From: a bacterium
GTDB taxonomy: Bacteria > Cyanobacteriota > Vampirovibrionia > Gastranaerophilales > UBA9971
Direction of reading: 5' to 3'
Assembly (NCBI GenBank): GCA_037147175.1
Contig: JBAWVS010000051.1
Location: 1-18,910, forward strand
Length of the DNA: 18,910 bases
Shown here: positions 13,004 to 18,910 of the stretch, piece by piece
Layout of the letters: each line of letters begins with the position of its first letter
How positions within the stretch are numbered: the stretch's first letter is position 1
Translations under genes and position numbers: made by a program
Notes under the pieces: generated by a model
Database searches by the model: none
What the model was told of the DNA's origin: nothing
The model's input: only the letters and a program-made list of their open reading frames with translations

Positions 13004-14873
13004 TAATAATCTCCTGTTGCATATCATTCATAATGTTTTGTATGTTGAGTTCTACTTCATCAGGATTTGTTACTTCTAAATCCGATTCTGTATAAGGCTT
13101 TCCTTCTTCTTTAGCTTTCCATTCGCTTTCTTCATTGAGAAGAGCCCATTCTTTTGCCTGATACTGGCTGTAATAGTCATTTCCAAAAGTATTTGCCCAT
13201 GTTGGAGGATACGCAATAATATCTTTATTAGGTCCGTTAGTAAAAGGTATTAAGCCTTTTGTCAGCTGCTCATCAGAAGGCTCTTCCTCAGATATTATTT
13301 GTGAAATAAATATTTCGGTTTCATTCATATTAAAAATTAGTAAAATTTCATCATCTTTTTGCCTGCGGATTCCTCTTACTCTATATTTATATTCAGGATT
13401 CCAATCAAACAATTCGTATAAAGTTTTGCTATATGCAGCACAACTTATATTCCGAGAACAATACAAGTTATTACGGGCTTTTCCCCATTGAACAGCGTTT
13501 CTTGTTTTTTCAGAACCCGGTCTAACAGCAAATAATTTTTCATTCGGATTAACCAGCATTTCAACATATTCGATTTTTTCAAATTTACGAATACATTCTG
13601 TGCTAAATTGTATATTTTTCAAAGAAAACGTCACGCATATTTTGTTTGTTGTATCAAAAAATTGTGAACGAGCAACCTCAAAATTTCGCAAGTCAAAATC
13701 GCCCGATTGTGCTTCTATCTCGATGTTTTCTTCTCCATCTTCATTAAATGGACACACACTGTCAGAAGCTTTTTGGTAATCTTTTGCTTTAAAGCCTGCC
13801 CATCTTGGATTTATTGATACAAAACCTGTAAGAACACCTTCCTGAACAACATTTAATTCAGGCAAAAAGCCTTTATGTCCATATTTTGCATTGCTGATAA
13901 GTCTTTGTACAGCTATAAAATTATCTCTGGAAATAATCCCGTCATGATGCTCTTCTTGTAGGTATTGGGCTCTGTCCCGATTGTTCTTTTTTGACTTATG
14001 GTCTAAATAATTGGGTGTCCATGTTTTTCTTGCCCGCACAGCACCGTAATGGCGTTCGTTTTGAAGAATTGGCAAAATTGCTCCTGCTGACCACACAGTA
14101 TTACCCTTTTTTGTTTTACGACAAAGCCGTGTAAGAGTTTCTGCTATCTGGCGACAGGAATATCCATAAATATAAATAAAGAAAATAAGGCGTACTATTT
14201 TTGCTTCTTCCTGATTTATAACAAGATTGCCATCATCATCTGTATCGTAACCAAGCAGGGATGGTGTTAAGAAAATTCCTCGCCTGAAGCGCATATCAAT
14301 AGATGCATTCATAGTTCTGCTTTTATTGTGCGACTCTTCCTGTGCGTTACTGGCTTTATAAATCAAATGCATTTCACTCTCAGGATCGAGTGTGTTAATG
14401 TTTTCTATCTCAAATAAAATACCAACAGGAGGTTTTAATTGTTTTAATTCTCTTGAAGTCTTGATGCAATCAACCACATTACGGGCAAATCTGGATACAC
14501 TTTTTGTCAAAATTAAGTCAATTTTCCCTGTTTCACAGTCTTTTATCATCCTAGCAAAAGCATCCCTACGTTTTAGTGATGTTCCTGAAATTCCCTCATC
14601 TGCGTATATATCTACAAGTTCCCAGCTTTTATATCTGTCAATAAAATCCATATAATGATTTTTTTGTAATTCATAAGAAGAAGTTTGTCTAGGGTCATCG
14701 GTTGAAACACGTGCGTAAACAGCCACACGTTTTGCACTTCCATCTTCATAGAAATTTAGATGCGGTTTAGCAGGGATTATCTGCAATTCATCAAAATCAA
14801 TTCCTTTGTATTTTTTTCGTATTTTTTCTTTTTGATCTTCAGTATTTTTCATTTGTATTTTATCTTCACTCAT
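12990..14873 (-). CDS. Large serine recombinase with an unusual C-terminal domain
   Basis: The 627-residue protein has a resolvase domain (about residues 48-200) with the catalytic serine S57 in VAVYARVSTDD, ADEGISGTSLKRR and TKSVSRFARN. A recombinase domain follows (LLGYDTDDDGNLVINQEEA, then ILQNERHYGAVRARK). The zinc ribbon that usually comes next, with its paired cysteines, is not visible. Instead the segment GVLTGFVSINPRWAGFKAKDY leads into a ~230-residue tail that resembles the next two proteins of the operon. Large serine recombinases integrate or excise phages and ICEs. The binding site before the ATG is weak, and an XRE gene sits 90 bases upstream on the same strand. The enzyme class is firm; the tail is novel to me. 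Confidence 0.88.
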   Translation of the reverse strand: MSEDKIQMKNTEDQKEKIRKKYKGIDFDELQIIPAKPHLNFYEDGSAKRVAVYARVSTDDPRQTSSYELQKNHYMDFIDRYKSWELVDIYADEGISGTSLKRRDAFARMIKDCETGKIDLILTKSVSRFARNVVDCIKTSRELKQLKPPVGILFEIENINTLDPESEMHLIYKASNAQEESHNKSRTMNASIDMRFRRGIFLTPSLLGYDTDDDGNLVINQEEAKIVRLIFFIYIYGYSCRQIAETLTRLCRKTKKGNTVWSAGAILPILQNERHYGAVRARKTWTPNYLDHKSKKNNRDRAQYLQEEHHDGIISRDNFIAVQRLISNAKYGHKGFLPELNVVQEGVLTGFVSINPRWAGFKAKDYQKASDSVCPFNEDGEENIEIEAQSGDFDLRNFEVARSQFFDTTNKICVTFSLKNIQFSTECIRKFEKIEYVEMLVNPNEKLFAVRPGSEKTRNAVQWGKARNNLYCSRNISCAAYSKTLYELFDWNPEYKYRVRGIRRQKDDEILLIFNMNETEIFISQIISEEEPSDEQLTKGLIPFTNGPNKDIIAYPPTWANTFGNDYYSQYQAKEWALLNEESEWKAKEEGKPYTESDLEVTNPDEVELNIQNIMNDMQQEIINDGE

Positions 14874-14933
14874 TATTCTGTTTTACCCATTTTGAAAGTA
14901 TAAAAGACAAAAAATAAAAAGAACATAAACCGG

Positions 14934-14965
14934 TAGTCAAATTTTGTGACTTATAGTCAAATTTT
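14934..14965 (-). promoter_or_regulatory. Tandem operator-like direct repeats
   Basis: The 12-mer tagtcaaatttt occurs at 14934-14945 and again at 14954-14965, exactly 20 bases apart (two helical turns). The pair sits between the XRE gene and the recombinase start and overlaps the XRE stop codon. It is a natural candidate for the XRE protein's binding site controlling the recombinase operon. Confidence 0.5.
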
Positions 14966-15290
14966 AACTAAATTTTTTTATTATTAGGGCGATTTCAAAT
15001 AACATTTGTTTTTGATTACTGTTAAAATCTCTACATATTTGTATCAAATCCGATTCGCATTCCCTGTGGGCATTTTTTAGATTTACAACCCAAAATGATT
15101 CAACTTTAACATGCAGGCTCTTACCTAATTTCTCTAAAGATTTTAAACTGGGTCTCTTTTTGCCGGTTTCGATACAGCTTATATATGAAGTCGACAAATT
15201 ACACATTTCGGCTAATTCCGCTTGTGTTAAACCCTTTTCAAGTCTGATTTTTTTAACTCTTTTTCCTATAATTTTCTTATCTAAAATCAT
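14964..15290 (-). CDS. XRE-family helix-turn-helix repressor
   Basis: The 108-residue protein has a clear XRE/Cro-CI helix-turn-helix: IGKRVKKIRLEKGLTQAELAEMCNLSTSYISCIETGKKRPSLKSLEKLGKSL, given in pieces as IGKRVKKIRLEKGLTQ, AELAEMCNLS, TSYISCIETGKKRP and SLKSLEKLGKSL (about residues 8-60). The short C-terminal tail is helical and probably mediates dimerisation. AGGAGG precedes the ATG, and a TATAAT (15357-15362, minus strand) is a possible -10 box. It lies directly upstream of the recombinase operon on the same strand with operator-like repeats between. It therefore probably keeps the element silent. It is a possible target type for ImmA/IrrE peptidases, but the one in this window belongs to a separate cluster. 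Confidence 0.88.
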   Translation of the reverse strand: MILDKKIIGKRVKKIRLEKGLTQAELAEMCNLSTSYISCIETGKKRPSLKSLEKLGKSLHVKVESFWVVNLKNAHRECESDLIQICRDFNSNQKQMLFEIALIIKKFS

Positions 15291-15375
15291 CCTCGCCTCC
15301 TATCCAAATAAAAATGTTTTCAATATATGGAGAGACAAAGGAGCAATTAAATATAAATTATAGTGATTTCTCGAA

Positions 15376-15405
15376 TTGACTTGCCTTAATCTCCTTGTTT
15401 ACAAT
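15376..15405 (+). promoter_or_regulatory. Sigma70-like promoter
   Basis: TTGACT (15376-15381) and TACAAT (15400-15405) are separated by 18 bases. It points into the decayed tail-gene fragment that follows, so it may be accidental or may survive from a lost arrangement. Confidence 0.35.
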
Positions 15406-15412
15406 AGTTTAG

Positions 15413-15829
15413 GCTAGGCTTACTGAAGGAACAAGTGAAATGCCAATGGTTAGTGCCTCTGCTGAAGGAACATCTTCTTCAGCATATAGTCGGGTTCATA
15501 TATAATTCTATAGTTAGTGAGTTAGCCAGCAGAAAGTGGATCGACCCAATAAATCAAAGTGTTGACAACGCTAATGCCTACATAAAATGGCGGTATCTTT
15601 TGATAACTTGGCAACATGCAAAACATGGGACAGTACTAATTCCGTATGGGTAGCTACTACAGACTGTTCGGCGGCTTCAGCTGCAAACACATCCGCTGAC
15701 ATAATACAAGGGCTGCATAATTATGAATTTGCCTCAGGTGCAGGTAGTCTGGACTTTAAAGCTGTTTTGTACAACACAGACGGCGTAACAATTCCTGATA
15801 TAGATCAAGTTGTAGTCAATTATTATTAA
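15413..15829 (+). pseudogene. Frameshifted phage tail-protein remnant
   Basis: Coding-like peptide moves between frames. One frame gives TEGTSEMPMVSASAEGTSSS and stops at 15503-15505. Another then carries DPINQSVDNANAYIKW (about 15545-15590). A third, open from 15587 to 15829, gives FDNLATCKTWDSTNSVW and ends in FKAVLYNTDGVTIPDIDQVV. These pieces resemble phage tail or fibre proteins, and the last is intact as an 80-residue frame. At least two frame changes within 420 bases and no binding site before 15587 argue for decay. A programmed frameshift or an assembly error is less likely. It is not a visible duplicate of the tail gene at the left end of the window. Confidence 0.55.
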
Positions 15830-15902
15830 TAAACTGTTAAAGTTTTTATAAATCTATATTGAATTTGACTACAACCTGTATAGTTTTGGGAGTTATGGAT
15901 TA

Positions 15903-16037
15903 ATGAAAAACATATTAGCTTGGATTGATTTTTTAAAAGGGCTAGGTATATTTCTAGTGGTTTACGGGCATGTATTGATAGTTTCAATACCTCCAGAACT
16001 TTTAAAATGCCATGTAGCTGTTCAAAATTTAATATGA
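15903..16037 (+). pseudogene. Acyltransferase-3 family N-terminal stub
   Basis: An ATG frame of 44 codons reads ILAWIDFLKGLGIFLVVYGH, the typical first segment of the acyltransferase-3 family (membrane O-acyltransferases that modify surface sugars), where the H is a conserved residue. The frame stops at 16035-16037, whereas full family members run past 300 residues. No continuation is seen in any frame, so about nine-tenths of the gene is gone. With the tail remnant just upstream it marks a stretch of deletion scrap. No further gene is found in 16038-16245. Confidence 0.6.
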
Positions 16038-16150
16038 TTTAAAAATCTATCTAAAAAGTAACAATTGAGGATCTACACTTTTAACAACTAAGGCAAGCAG
16101 ATTTTTGGCTACTTAAGCTAAACGTTTTGAAAAGAATAAAAGCTACTTGG

Positions 16151-16193
16151 ATAATTCAAGGTGGGTTTTTTGTAAATTCCCACCTTGAATTAT
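16151..16193. repeat. Perfect 15-base inverted repeat (hairpin)
   Basis: ataattcaaggtggg (16151-16165) and its exact complement (16179-16193) flank a 13-base loop that contains GTTTTTTG-like sequence. It lacks a T-run after the right arm, so it is an uncertain terminator. Its right arm contains the -35 of the promoter for the toxin-antitoxin pair that follows, suggesting an operator or mobile-element end. Confidence 0.6.
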
Positions 16194-16212
16194 TCCCACA
16201 ATATGATATACT
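16185..16212 (+). promoter_or_regulatory. Sigma70-like promoter for the toxin-antitoxin pair
   Basis: TTGAAT (16185-16190) and TATACT (16207-16212) are 16 bases apart, and the antitoxin ATG follows at 16246 with GAGG upstream. The -35 lies in the right arm of the 15-base inverted repeat, so binding there could shut the promoter, as in self-regulated toxin-antitoxin operons. Confidence 0.5.
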
Positions 16213-16245
16213 AAAATTAAGTTAATAAAACACGAGGAAATAATA

Positions 16246-16521
16246 ATGTCTACTGAAGAAAGAATTTTAAGACCTGATCCAAAAGGACGTATCTCTCTTG
16301 GTATTGCTGTAGTTAAAAACATAAGTAGCTACAAAGCAAGCTTTAATGACGATGGAACAATTGTACTTGAGCCACAAATTGAAATTCCAGCACGTGAAGC
16401 ATGGCTATATCAAAATCCTGAAGCCATAAAAAAAGTACGAAAAGGTCTAGAAGATGCAGCTCAAGGCAAAATTAAGAAAAGAAAAAGTTTTTCTCAATAT
16501 GCAGATGATGAGATCGAATAA
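16246..16521 (+). CDS. Antitoxin of a type II pair, AbrB-like start
   Basis: The 91-residue protein begins RILRPDPKGRISLG, which resembles the DPKGR opening of antitoxins that I associate with cyanobacteria. It continues with DDGTIVLEP and IPAREAWLYQNPEAIKKVRKGL, and ends in an acidic, probably disordered tail (SQYADDEIE) of the kind that wraps a toxin. The first part fits a swapped-hairpin AbrB/MazE-like DNA-binding fold. The stop codon directly abuts the toxin start with no gap, so the pair is translated together. It probably represses its own promoter at 16185-16212. The antitoxin role is inferred from architecture and the partner. Confidence 0.72.
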   Translation: MSTEERILRPDPKGRISLGIAVVKNISSYKASFNDDGTIVLEPQIEIPAREAWLYQNPEAIKKVRKGLEDAAQGKIKKRKSFSQYADDEIE

Positions 16522-16818
16522 ATGCCTTTCGAATTAGAATTTACAGAACAAGCGGATAATGATCTCAATGAGTTGGAGAGTAATAAAAGCTTACAAAAAC
16601 GACTTAAAGCGGTTAGAAAAGCATTGGGAAATCTTGAATTAAATCCAAAACATTCAATCTTAAACACTCATAAATATTATTCTTTGAGCGGCCCAAATGG
16701 AGAAGAAATTTTTGAGTCTTATGCTGAGAATAAAACTCCTGCTGCGTATAGAATCTTTTGGTATTATGGACCTGGCAAACAGGTAATAACCATTATTGCT
16801 ATAACTCCGCATCCGTAA
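16522..16818 (+). CDS. RelE/ParE-like toxin (ITPHP-ending family)
   Basis: The 98-residue protein starts LEFTEQADNDLNELE, the usual first helix of RelE/ParE-type toxins. It then has LNTHKYYSLSGPNGEEIFES and YAENKTPAAYRIFWYYGPGK, ending ITIIAITPHP. The closing strands and terminal ITPHP recur in a toxin group that I associate with cyanobacteria. Such toxins usually cleave mRNA at the ribosome or inhibit gyrase; I cannot tell which from the sequence. It directly follows its antitoxin. It faces a second toxin-antitoxin pair on the other strand, with 78 bases between the two stops and nothing recognisable in them. Confidence 0.75.
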   Translation: MPFELEFTEQADNDLNELESNKSLQKRLKAVRKALGNLELNPKHSILNTHKYYSLSGPNGEEIFESYAENKTPAAYRIFWYYGPGKQVITIIAITPHP

Positions 16819-16896
16819 AAAAGACGCTTAACGTTATACACCTTACGTCCAATAATTTAAAATACTTAGCTAACATTTGCAATTTAAATCTATCAA

Positions 16897-17181
16897 TCAT
16901 TTTATAGGGAACTTTCTTGAAGTATGTATAACTCTGAGGATTTCTAAAGCTCCATTCTTCACTCTGTATGGGATGATATAAGGCAAATCATTTACTACAA
17001 ACTCTCTTGTTCCCAGTATCCTTCCTTTTCTGCCTATACTCGGATTATTTACAATAATAGTTTCAACTTTATCTAATATAGTTAAAATTACATCTATTGC
17101 GGCTGTGGGATTATCTTTAAAAATATATGATTCAATATCGTCTAAATCTTGATTGGCTGCCGGTGTGTAAATTATGTCCAT
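16897..17181 (-). CDS. ParE/RelE-superfamily toxin
   Basis: The 94-residue protein matches the ParE branch of the RelE/ParE superfamily: IIYTPAANQDLDDIESYIF at the start, a helix DVILTILDKVETIIVNNPSIG, RKGRILGTREFVV, and the closing ALEILRVIHTSRKFP. The terminal LRVIHTSRK is the usual ending of the group. ParE toxins typically poison DNA gyrase, and others cut mRNA. The gene follows its antitoxin with no spacer (TAG then ATG). The sequence looks complete and in frame, so the module is probably active. Confidence 0.85.
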   Translation of the reverse strand: MDIIYTPAANQDLDDIESYIFKDNPTAAIDVILTILDKVETIIVNNPSIGRKGRILGTREFVVNDLPYIIPYRVKNGALEILRVIHTSRKFPIK

Positions 17182-17430
17182 CTATTGAGCGGCCTTCTTC
17201 TTCAACCATTTAGACTTTATCTCAGTATGTGATACAAACTCACCGTTATCAGCTTGTCTTATGCCCTCTTGAATAGCTGCAATCTGCCATGATTGAACCT
17301 CTAAATAGTTGTCTATCGCTTCCAGTACAAGAGTAGACTTGTTTCTATCCGTTGCATCTGCTAGTAATTCGAGTTTTGTTTTAGTTTCTTCAGGAAGTCT
17401 TAATGACATCATATTTTTATTAATTGCCAT
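17182..17430 (-). CDS. Ribbon-helix-helix (CopG/ParD-like) antitoxin
   Basis: The 82-residue protein begins MMSLRLPEETKTKLELLADA, the beta strand plus first helix of a ribbon-helix-helix protein, followed by DRNKSTLVLEAIDNYLEVQ, the second helix. The tail (IQEGIRQADNGEFVSHTEI) is the typical toxin-binding segment. Such antitoxins bind their own promoter as dimers and neutralise the toxin. An imperfect inverted repeat 21-46 bases upstream (17451-17476) is the likely operator. It ends exactly where the toxin begins. The family call is firm. Confidence 0.88.
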   Translation of the reverse strand: MAINKNMMSLRLPEETKTKLELLADATDRNKSTLVLEAIDNYLEVQSWQIAAIQEGIRQADNGEFVSHTEIKSKWLKKKAAQ

Positions 17431-17450
17431 AAAATAATAAACCTCGATTA

Positions 17451-17476
17451 GTAATACATATATATCATTGTATCAC
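17451..17476 (-). promoter_or_regulatory. Probable antitoxin operator (inverted repeat)
   Basis: GTAATACA (17451-17458) and TGTATCAC (17469-17476) are complementary at seven of eight positions around an AT-rich centre. It lies just upstream of the ribbon-helix-helix antitoxin gene, where such proteins bind to self-regulate. Confidence 0.5.
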
Positions 17477-17574
17477 ATTATAAAAAAAGTTAAATACTTC
17501 AACAAATAAGCAGTATACAAGCCGTTATAAGGCAAGTAAAATTCCCTTCAGGAGTCTTAAAATAGAGGCTTAAA

Positions 17575-18777
17575 TCATAATCTGACGGCTGTTCTTACCG
17601 GTAAATCTGTACATGGTAATAAAAGCTTTGAATAATCTTCATCTGAATGAATAAACAGATTATTGATTTTATAACAAAGTGCTTTGCGTATATTATATCC
17701 TTTTGTCTGGCGCAACATGCCAAGATAGCTATTCATGGTTGCACGGAAGCTTTTTAAAGTCTTCCCGTTTAATCTGTCAGAGTTATTTCCCCACTTTTTT
17801 ACAGTATAAAAGGCTTTATTAATAGTTTTCTTTCGTAAATACATACGAGCAGGCTTTATTATGAAACCAACAAAATCAATTCCTGAAAAAACAGTATTTA
17901 TAGACTTTTTATGGGGATGTAACTTTAATTTAAGACGGTTTTTAAGAAATTGATCTATCTTATCATACCATTCATTTAATTGCTTCGGATCATCGTGTAA
18001 AATTACAAAATCATCAACATATCGGCAATAATATTTGCATTTTAGTTCATGTTTAATAAATTGATCCAGCAAGTTCAAATAAACGTTGCTGAAAAATTGG
18101 CTTGTAAGATTACCTATTGGCAAGCCATGAGAATTTGGTGTGTTCCATAAACTTTTTTTAGCCGGTAATAATTGAAATAGTTTAGGCTCAGACTGAATTA
18201 TTGCTTTTTGTCGTGGATCATTGTATATAATTTGCTCAATAAGGCTAATTATCCAATCTTCCGGTATATAACGCTTTAATTCCTCAAAAAGAATAGCTTT
18301 ATCAATACTGACAAAGAAATTAGCGATATCAGCCTTAAGATAATATGATTTTTTCGTATAATTTGAAGTAGCACTCTTTGCGTAATGCTGTAAACGTTTG
18401 CAGGCATGAAGAGTACCCTTTTTAGGAATACAGCTAAAAGTATCATGAACAAAACGGTTATAAAATCGGTCTTTTACAGCATTATAAACAAGGTGATGAA
18501 CAATTCGGTCTCTAAAATCAGCTGCCCAGACTTCTCTATACTTTGGATCAGTAACTATAAAACAGATACTTTTCCCGATAGTATAAGTGCCTTCTTTTAA
18601 TTCGCTATAAAGCTTCATTAAGTTTAGTTCAAGCTCAAATTCAAAAGTAAGTGCATTTATTGTATTTCGTTTATTGCGTCTGCAATCAAAATAAGCATTA
18701 AATAAATTTAAAAGAGTTAATTGTTCAGAAAATATTTTTAATCTTTCCGCTCTTTGATTTTTAGTGGTTTTAGACAT
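17575..18777 (-). CDS. Reverse transcriptase, diversity-generating-retroelement type
   Basis: The 400-residue protein carries the reverse transcriptase motifs in order: REVWAADFRDRIVHHLVYNA (about 81-100), YLKADIANFFVSID with catalytic D150, GLPIGNLTSQFFSNVYLNLLDQF with IGNLTSQ at 221-227, CRYVDDFVIL with the YVDD box at 253-256, and DFVGFIIK. The IGxxxSQ form of motif 4 is the hallmark of retroelements that diversify target genes by adenine mutagenesis. No maturase or HNH domain follows, which argues against a group II intron. No accessory protein (Avd) or template repeat is recognisable in the window. The start has no clear binding site. The family is firm; the subtype is probable and could be another unclassified group. 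Confidence 0.82.
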   Translation of the reverse strand: MSKTTKNQRAERLKIFSEQLTLLNLFNAYFDCRRNKRNTINALTFEFELELNLMKLYSELKEGTYTIGKSICFIVTDPKYREVWAADFRDRIVHHLVYNAVKDRFYNRFVHDTFSCIPKKGTLHACKRLQHYAKSATSNYTKKSYYLKADIANFFVSIDKAILFEELKRYIPEDWIISLIEQIIYNDPRQKAIIQSEPKLFQLLPAKKSLWNTPNSHGLPIGNLTSQFFSNVYLNLLDQFIKHELKCKYYCRYVDDFVILHDDPKQLNEWYDKIDQFLKNRLKLKLHPHKKSINTVFSGIDFVGFIIKPARMYLRKKTINKAFYTVKKWGNNSDRLNGKTLKSFRATMNSYLGMLRQTKGYNIRKALCYKINNLFIHSDEDYSKLLLPCTDLPVRTAVRL

Positions 18778-18794
18778 TAATCGTATATGGGTTT

Positions 18795-18910
18795 TTAAAA
18801 TAATTTATGATTTAAAGACCACATTGCCCATGAAGTATTGTTAAATAACCAGAAAGTAAAATATAACCCTACAAGATAAGCAGACCATAAAATCGACGGA
18901 ACCATCAAAA
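18795..18910 (-). CDS. C-terminal end of an unidentified protein, 5' end outside window
   Basis: Read on the minus strand, a frame enters from the window edge and runs 38 codons to a stop 17 bases before the reverse transcriptase start. It gives LWSAYLVGLYFTFWLF followed by NNTSWAMWSLNHKLF. The hydrophobic stretch could be a membrane helix. Alternatively the W-S-A-x...F-W-L-F-N-N pattern faintly recalls the variable lectin-type region of retroelement target proteins (WSASxYNxNxAWNLNFNN). Only 38 residues are available, so this cannot be settled here. The small gap suggests co-transcription with the reverse transcriptase. Confidence 0.35.
   Translation of the reverse strand, partial: LMVPSILWSAYLVGLYFTFWLFNNTSWAMWSLNHKLF

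Noticed and set aside
15435-15653. A 72-residue + strand frame before the tail remnant
   Set aside because: It has no binding site and mixes coding-like and random sequence. It is better read as one frame of the frameshifted tail pseudogene.
17431-17574. Template repeat or structured RNA downstream of the reverse transcriptase
   Set aside because: Only short AAGCC/GGCTT complementarity is present, and no second copy of the sequence is visible in the window.
17575-18777. Retron or group II intron as the identity of the reverse transcriptase
   Set aside because: Motif 4 is IGNLTSQ and there is no maturase or HNH domain. No msr/msd-like inverted repeats or intron domain V hairpin were seen beside it.
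1-18910. CRISPR array, tRNA or rRNA genes
   Set aside because: No regularly spaced repeats with unique spacers, cloverleaf-like sequence or conserved rRNA segment was noticed on either strand.

Overview
The window is AT-rich bacterial DNA (roughly one-third G+C by eye), and nearly all of it is accessory: phage or prophage genes, a candidate defence island, a recombinase operon, toxin-antitoxin pairs and a reverse transcriptase. No rRNA, tRNA, CRISPR array or clear core housekeeping gene was found. The host cannot be named from this. The 16.2-16.8 kb toxin-antitoxin pair resembles a type I associate with cyanobacteria, which together with the low G+C would fit a gut relative of Cyanobacteriota (Melainabacteria/Gastranaerophilales). 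That is a low-confidence inference.

Layout, left to right. (1) 1-2492 (+): the end of a phage tail/fibre-like protein, then two candidate peptidoglycan-cleaving enzymes, a permuted NlpC/P60-type cysteine hydrolase and an M15-type zinc peptidase. (2) 2493-4688 (+): five cargo genes, one a PD-(D/E)XK-like plus DUF4268 protein and four unrecognised small proteins. Three of the intergenic leaders share a recurrent sequence cassette. (3) 4802-5131 (-): a Mor-family regulator of Mu-like phages. (4) 5657-8541: a very AT-rich island with a two-helix membrane/coiled-coil protein, an ImmA/IrrE zinc peptidase, a beta-family protein and, convergent with them, an sce7726-type nuclease-like protein. This is the best candidate for a poorly described defence system. 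(5) 8741-10043 (+): a D12 adenine methyltransferase with an apparently eroded 5' end and a Mu gpG-like virion morphogenesis protein, closed by a strong terminator.

(6) 10203-15290 (-): an XRE repressor followed by a tightly overlapping five-gene operon: large serine recombinase, two smaller proteins, and two different ParB-like proteins. The recombinase C-terminus and both small proteins appear to carry copies of one unnamed domain. (7) 15413-16037: scrap DNA, with a frameshifted phage tail fragment and a 44-codon N-terminal stub of an acyltransferase-3 family gene. (8) 16246-17430: two convergent type II toxin-antitoxin modules. (9) 17575-18910 (-): a reverse transcriptase with diversity-generating-retroelement-type motifs, preceded by the last 38 codons of another reading frame.

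Overall reading: remnants of a Mu-like prophage (Mor, methylase, gpG, tail and lysis genes) have been broken up by cargo and defence insertions. Next to them lies a separate element mobilised by a serine recombinase, and the right edge is a small defence/diversification neighbourhood. Families are assigned by reading motifs only; no database search was run.
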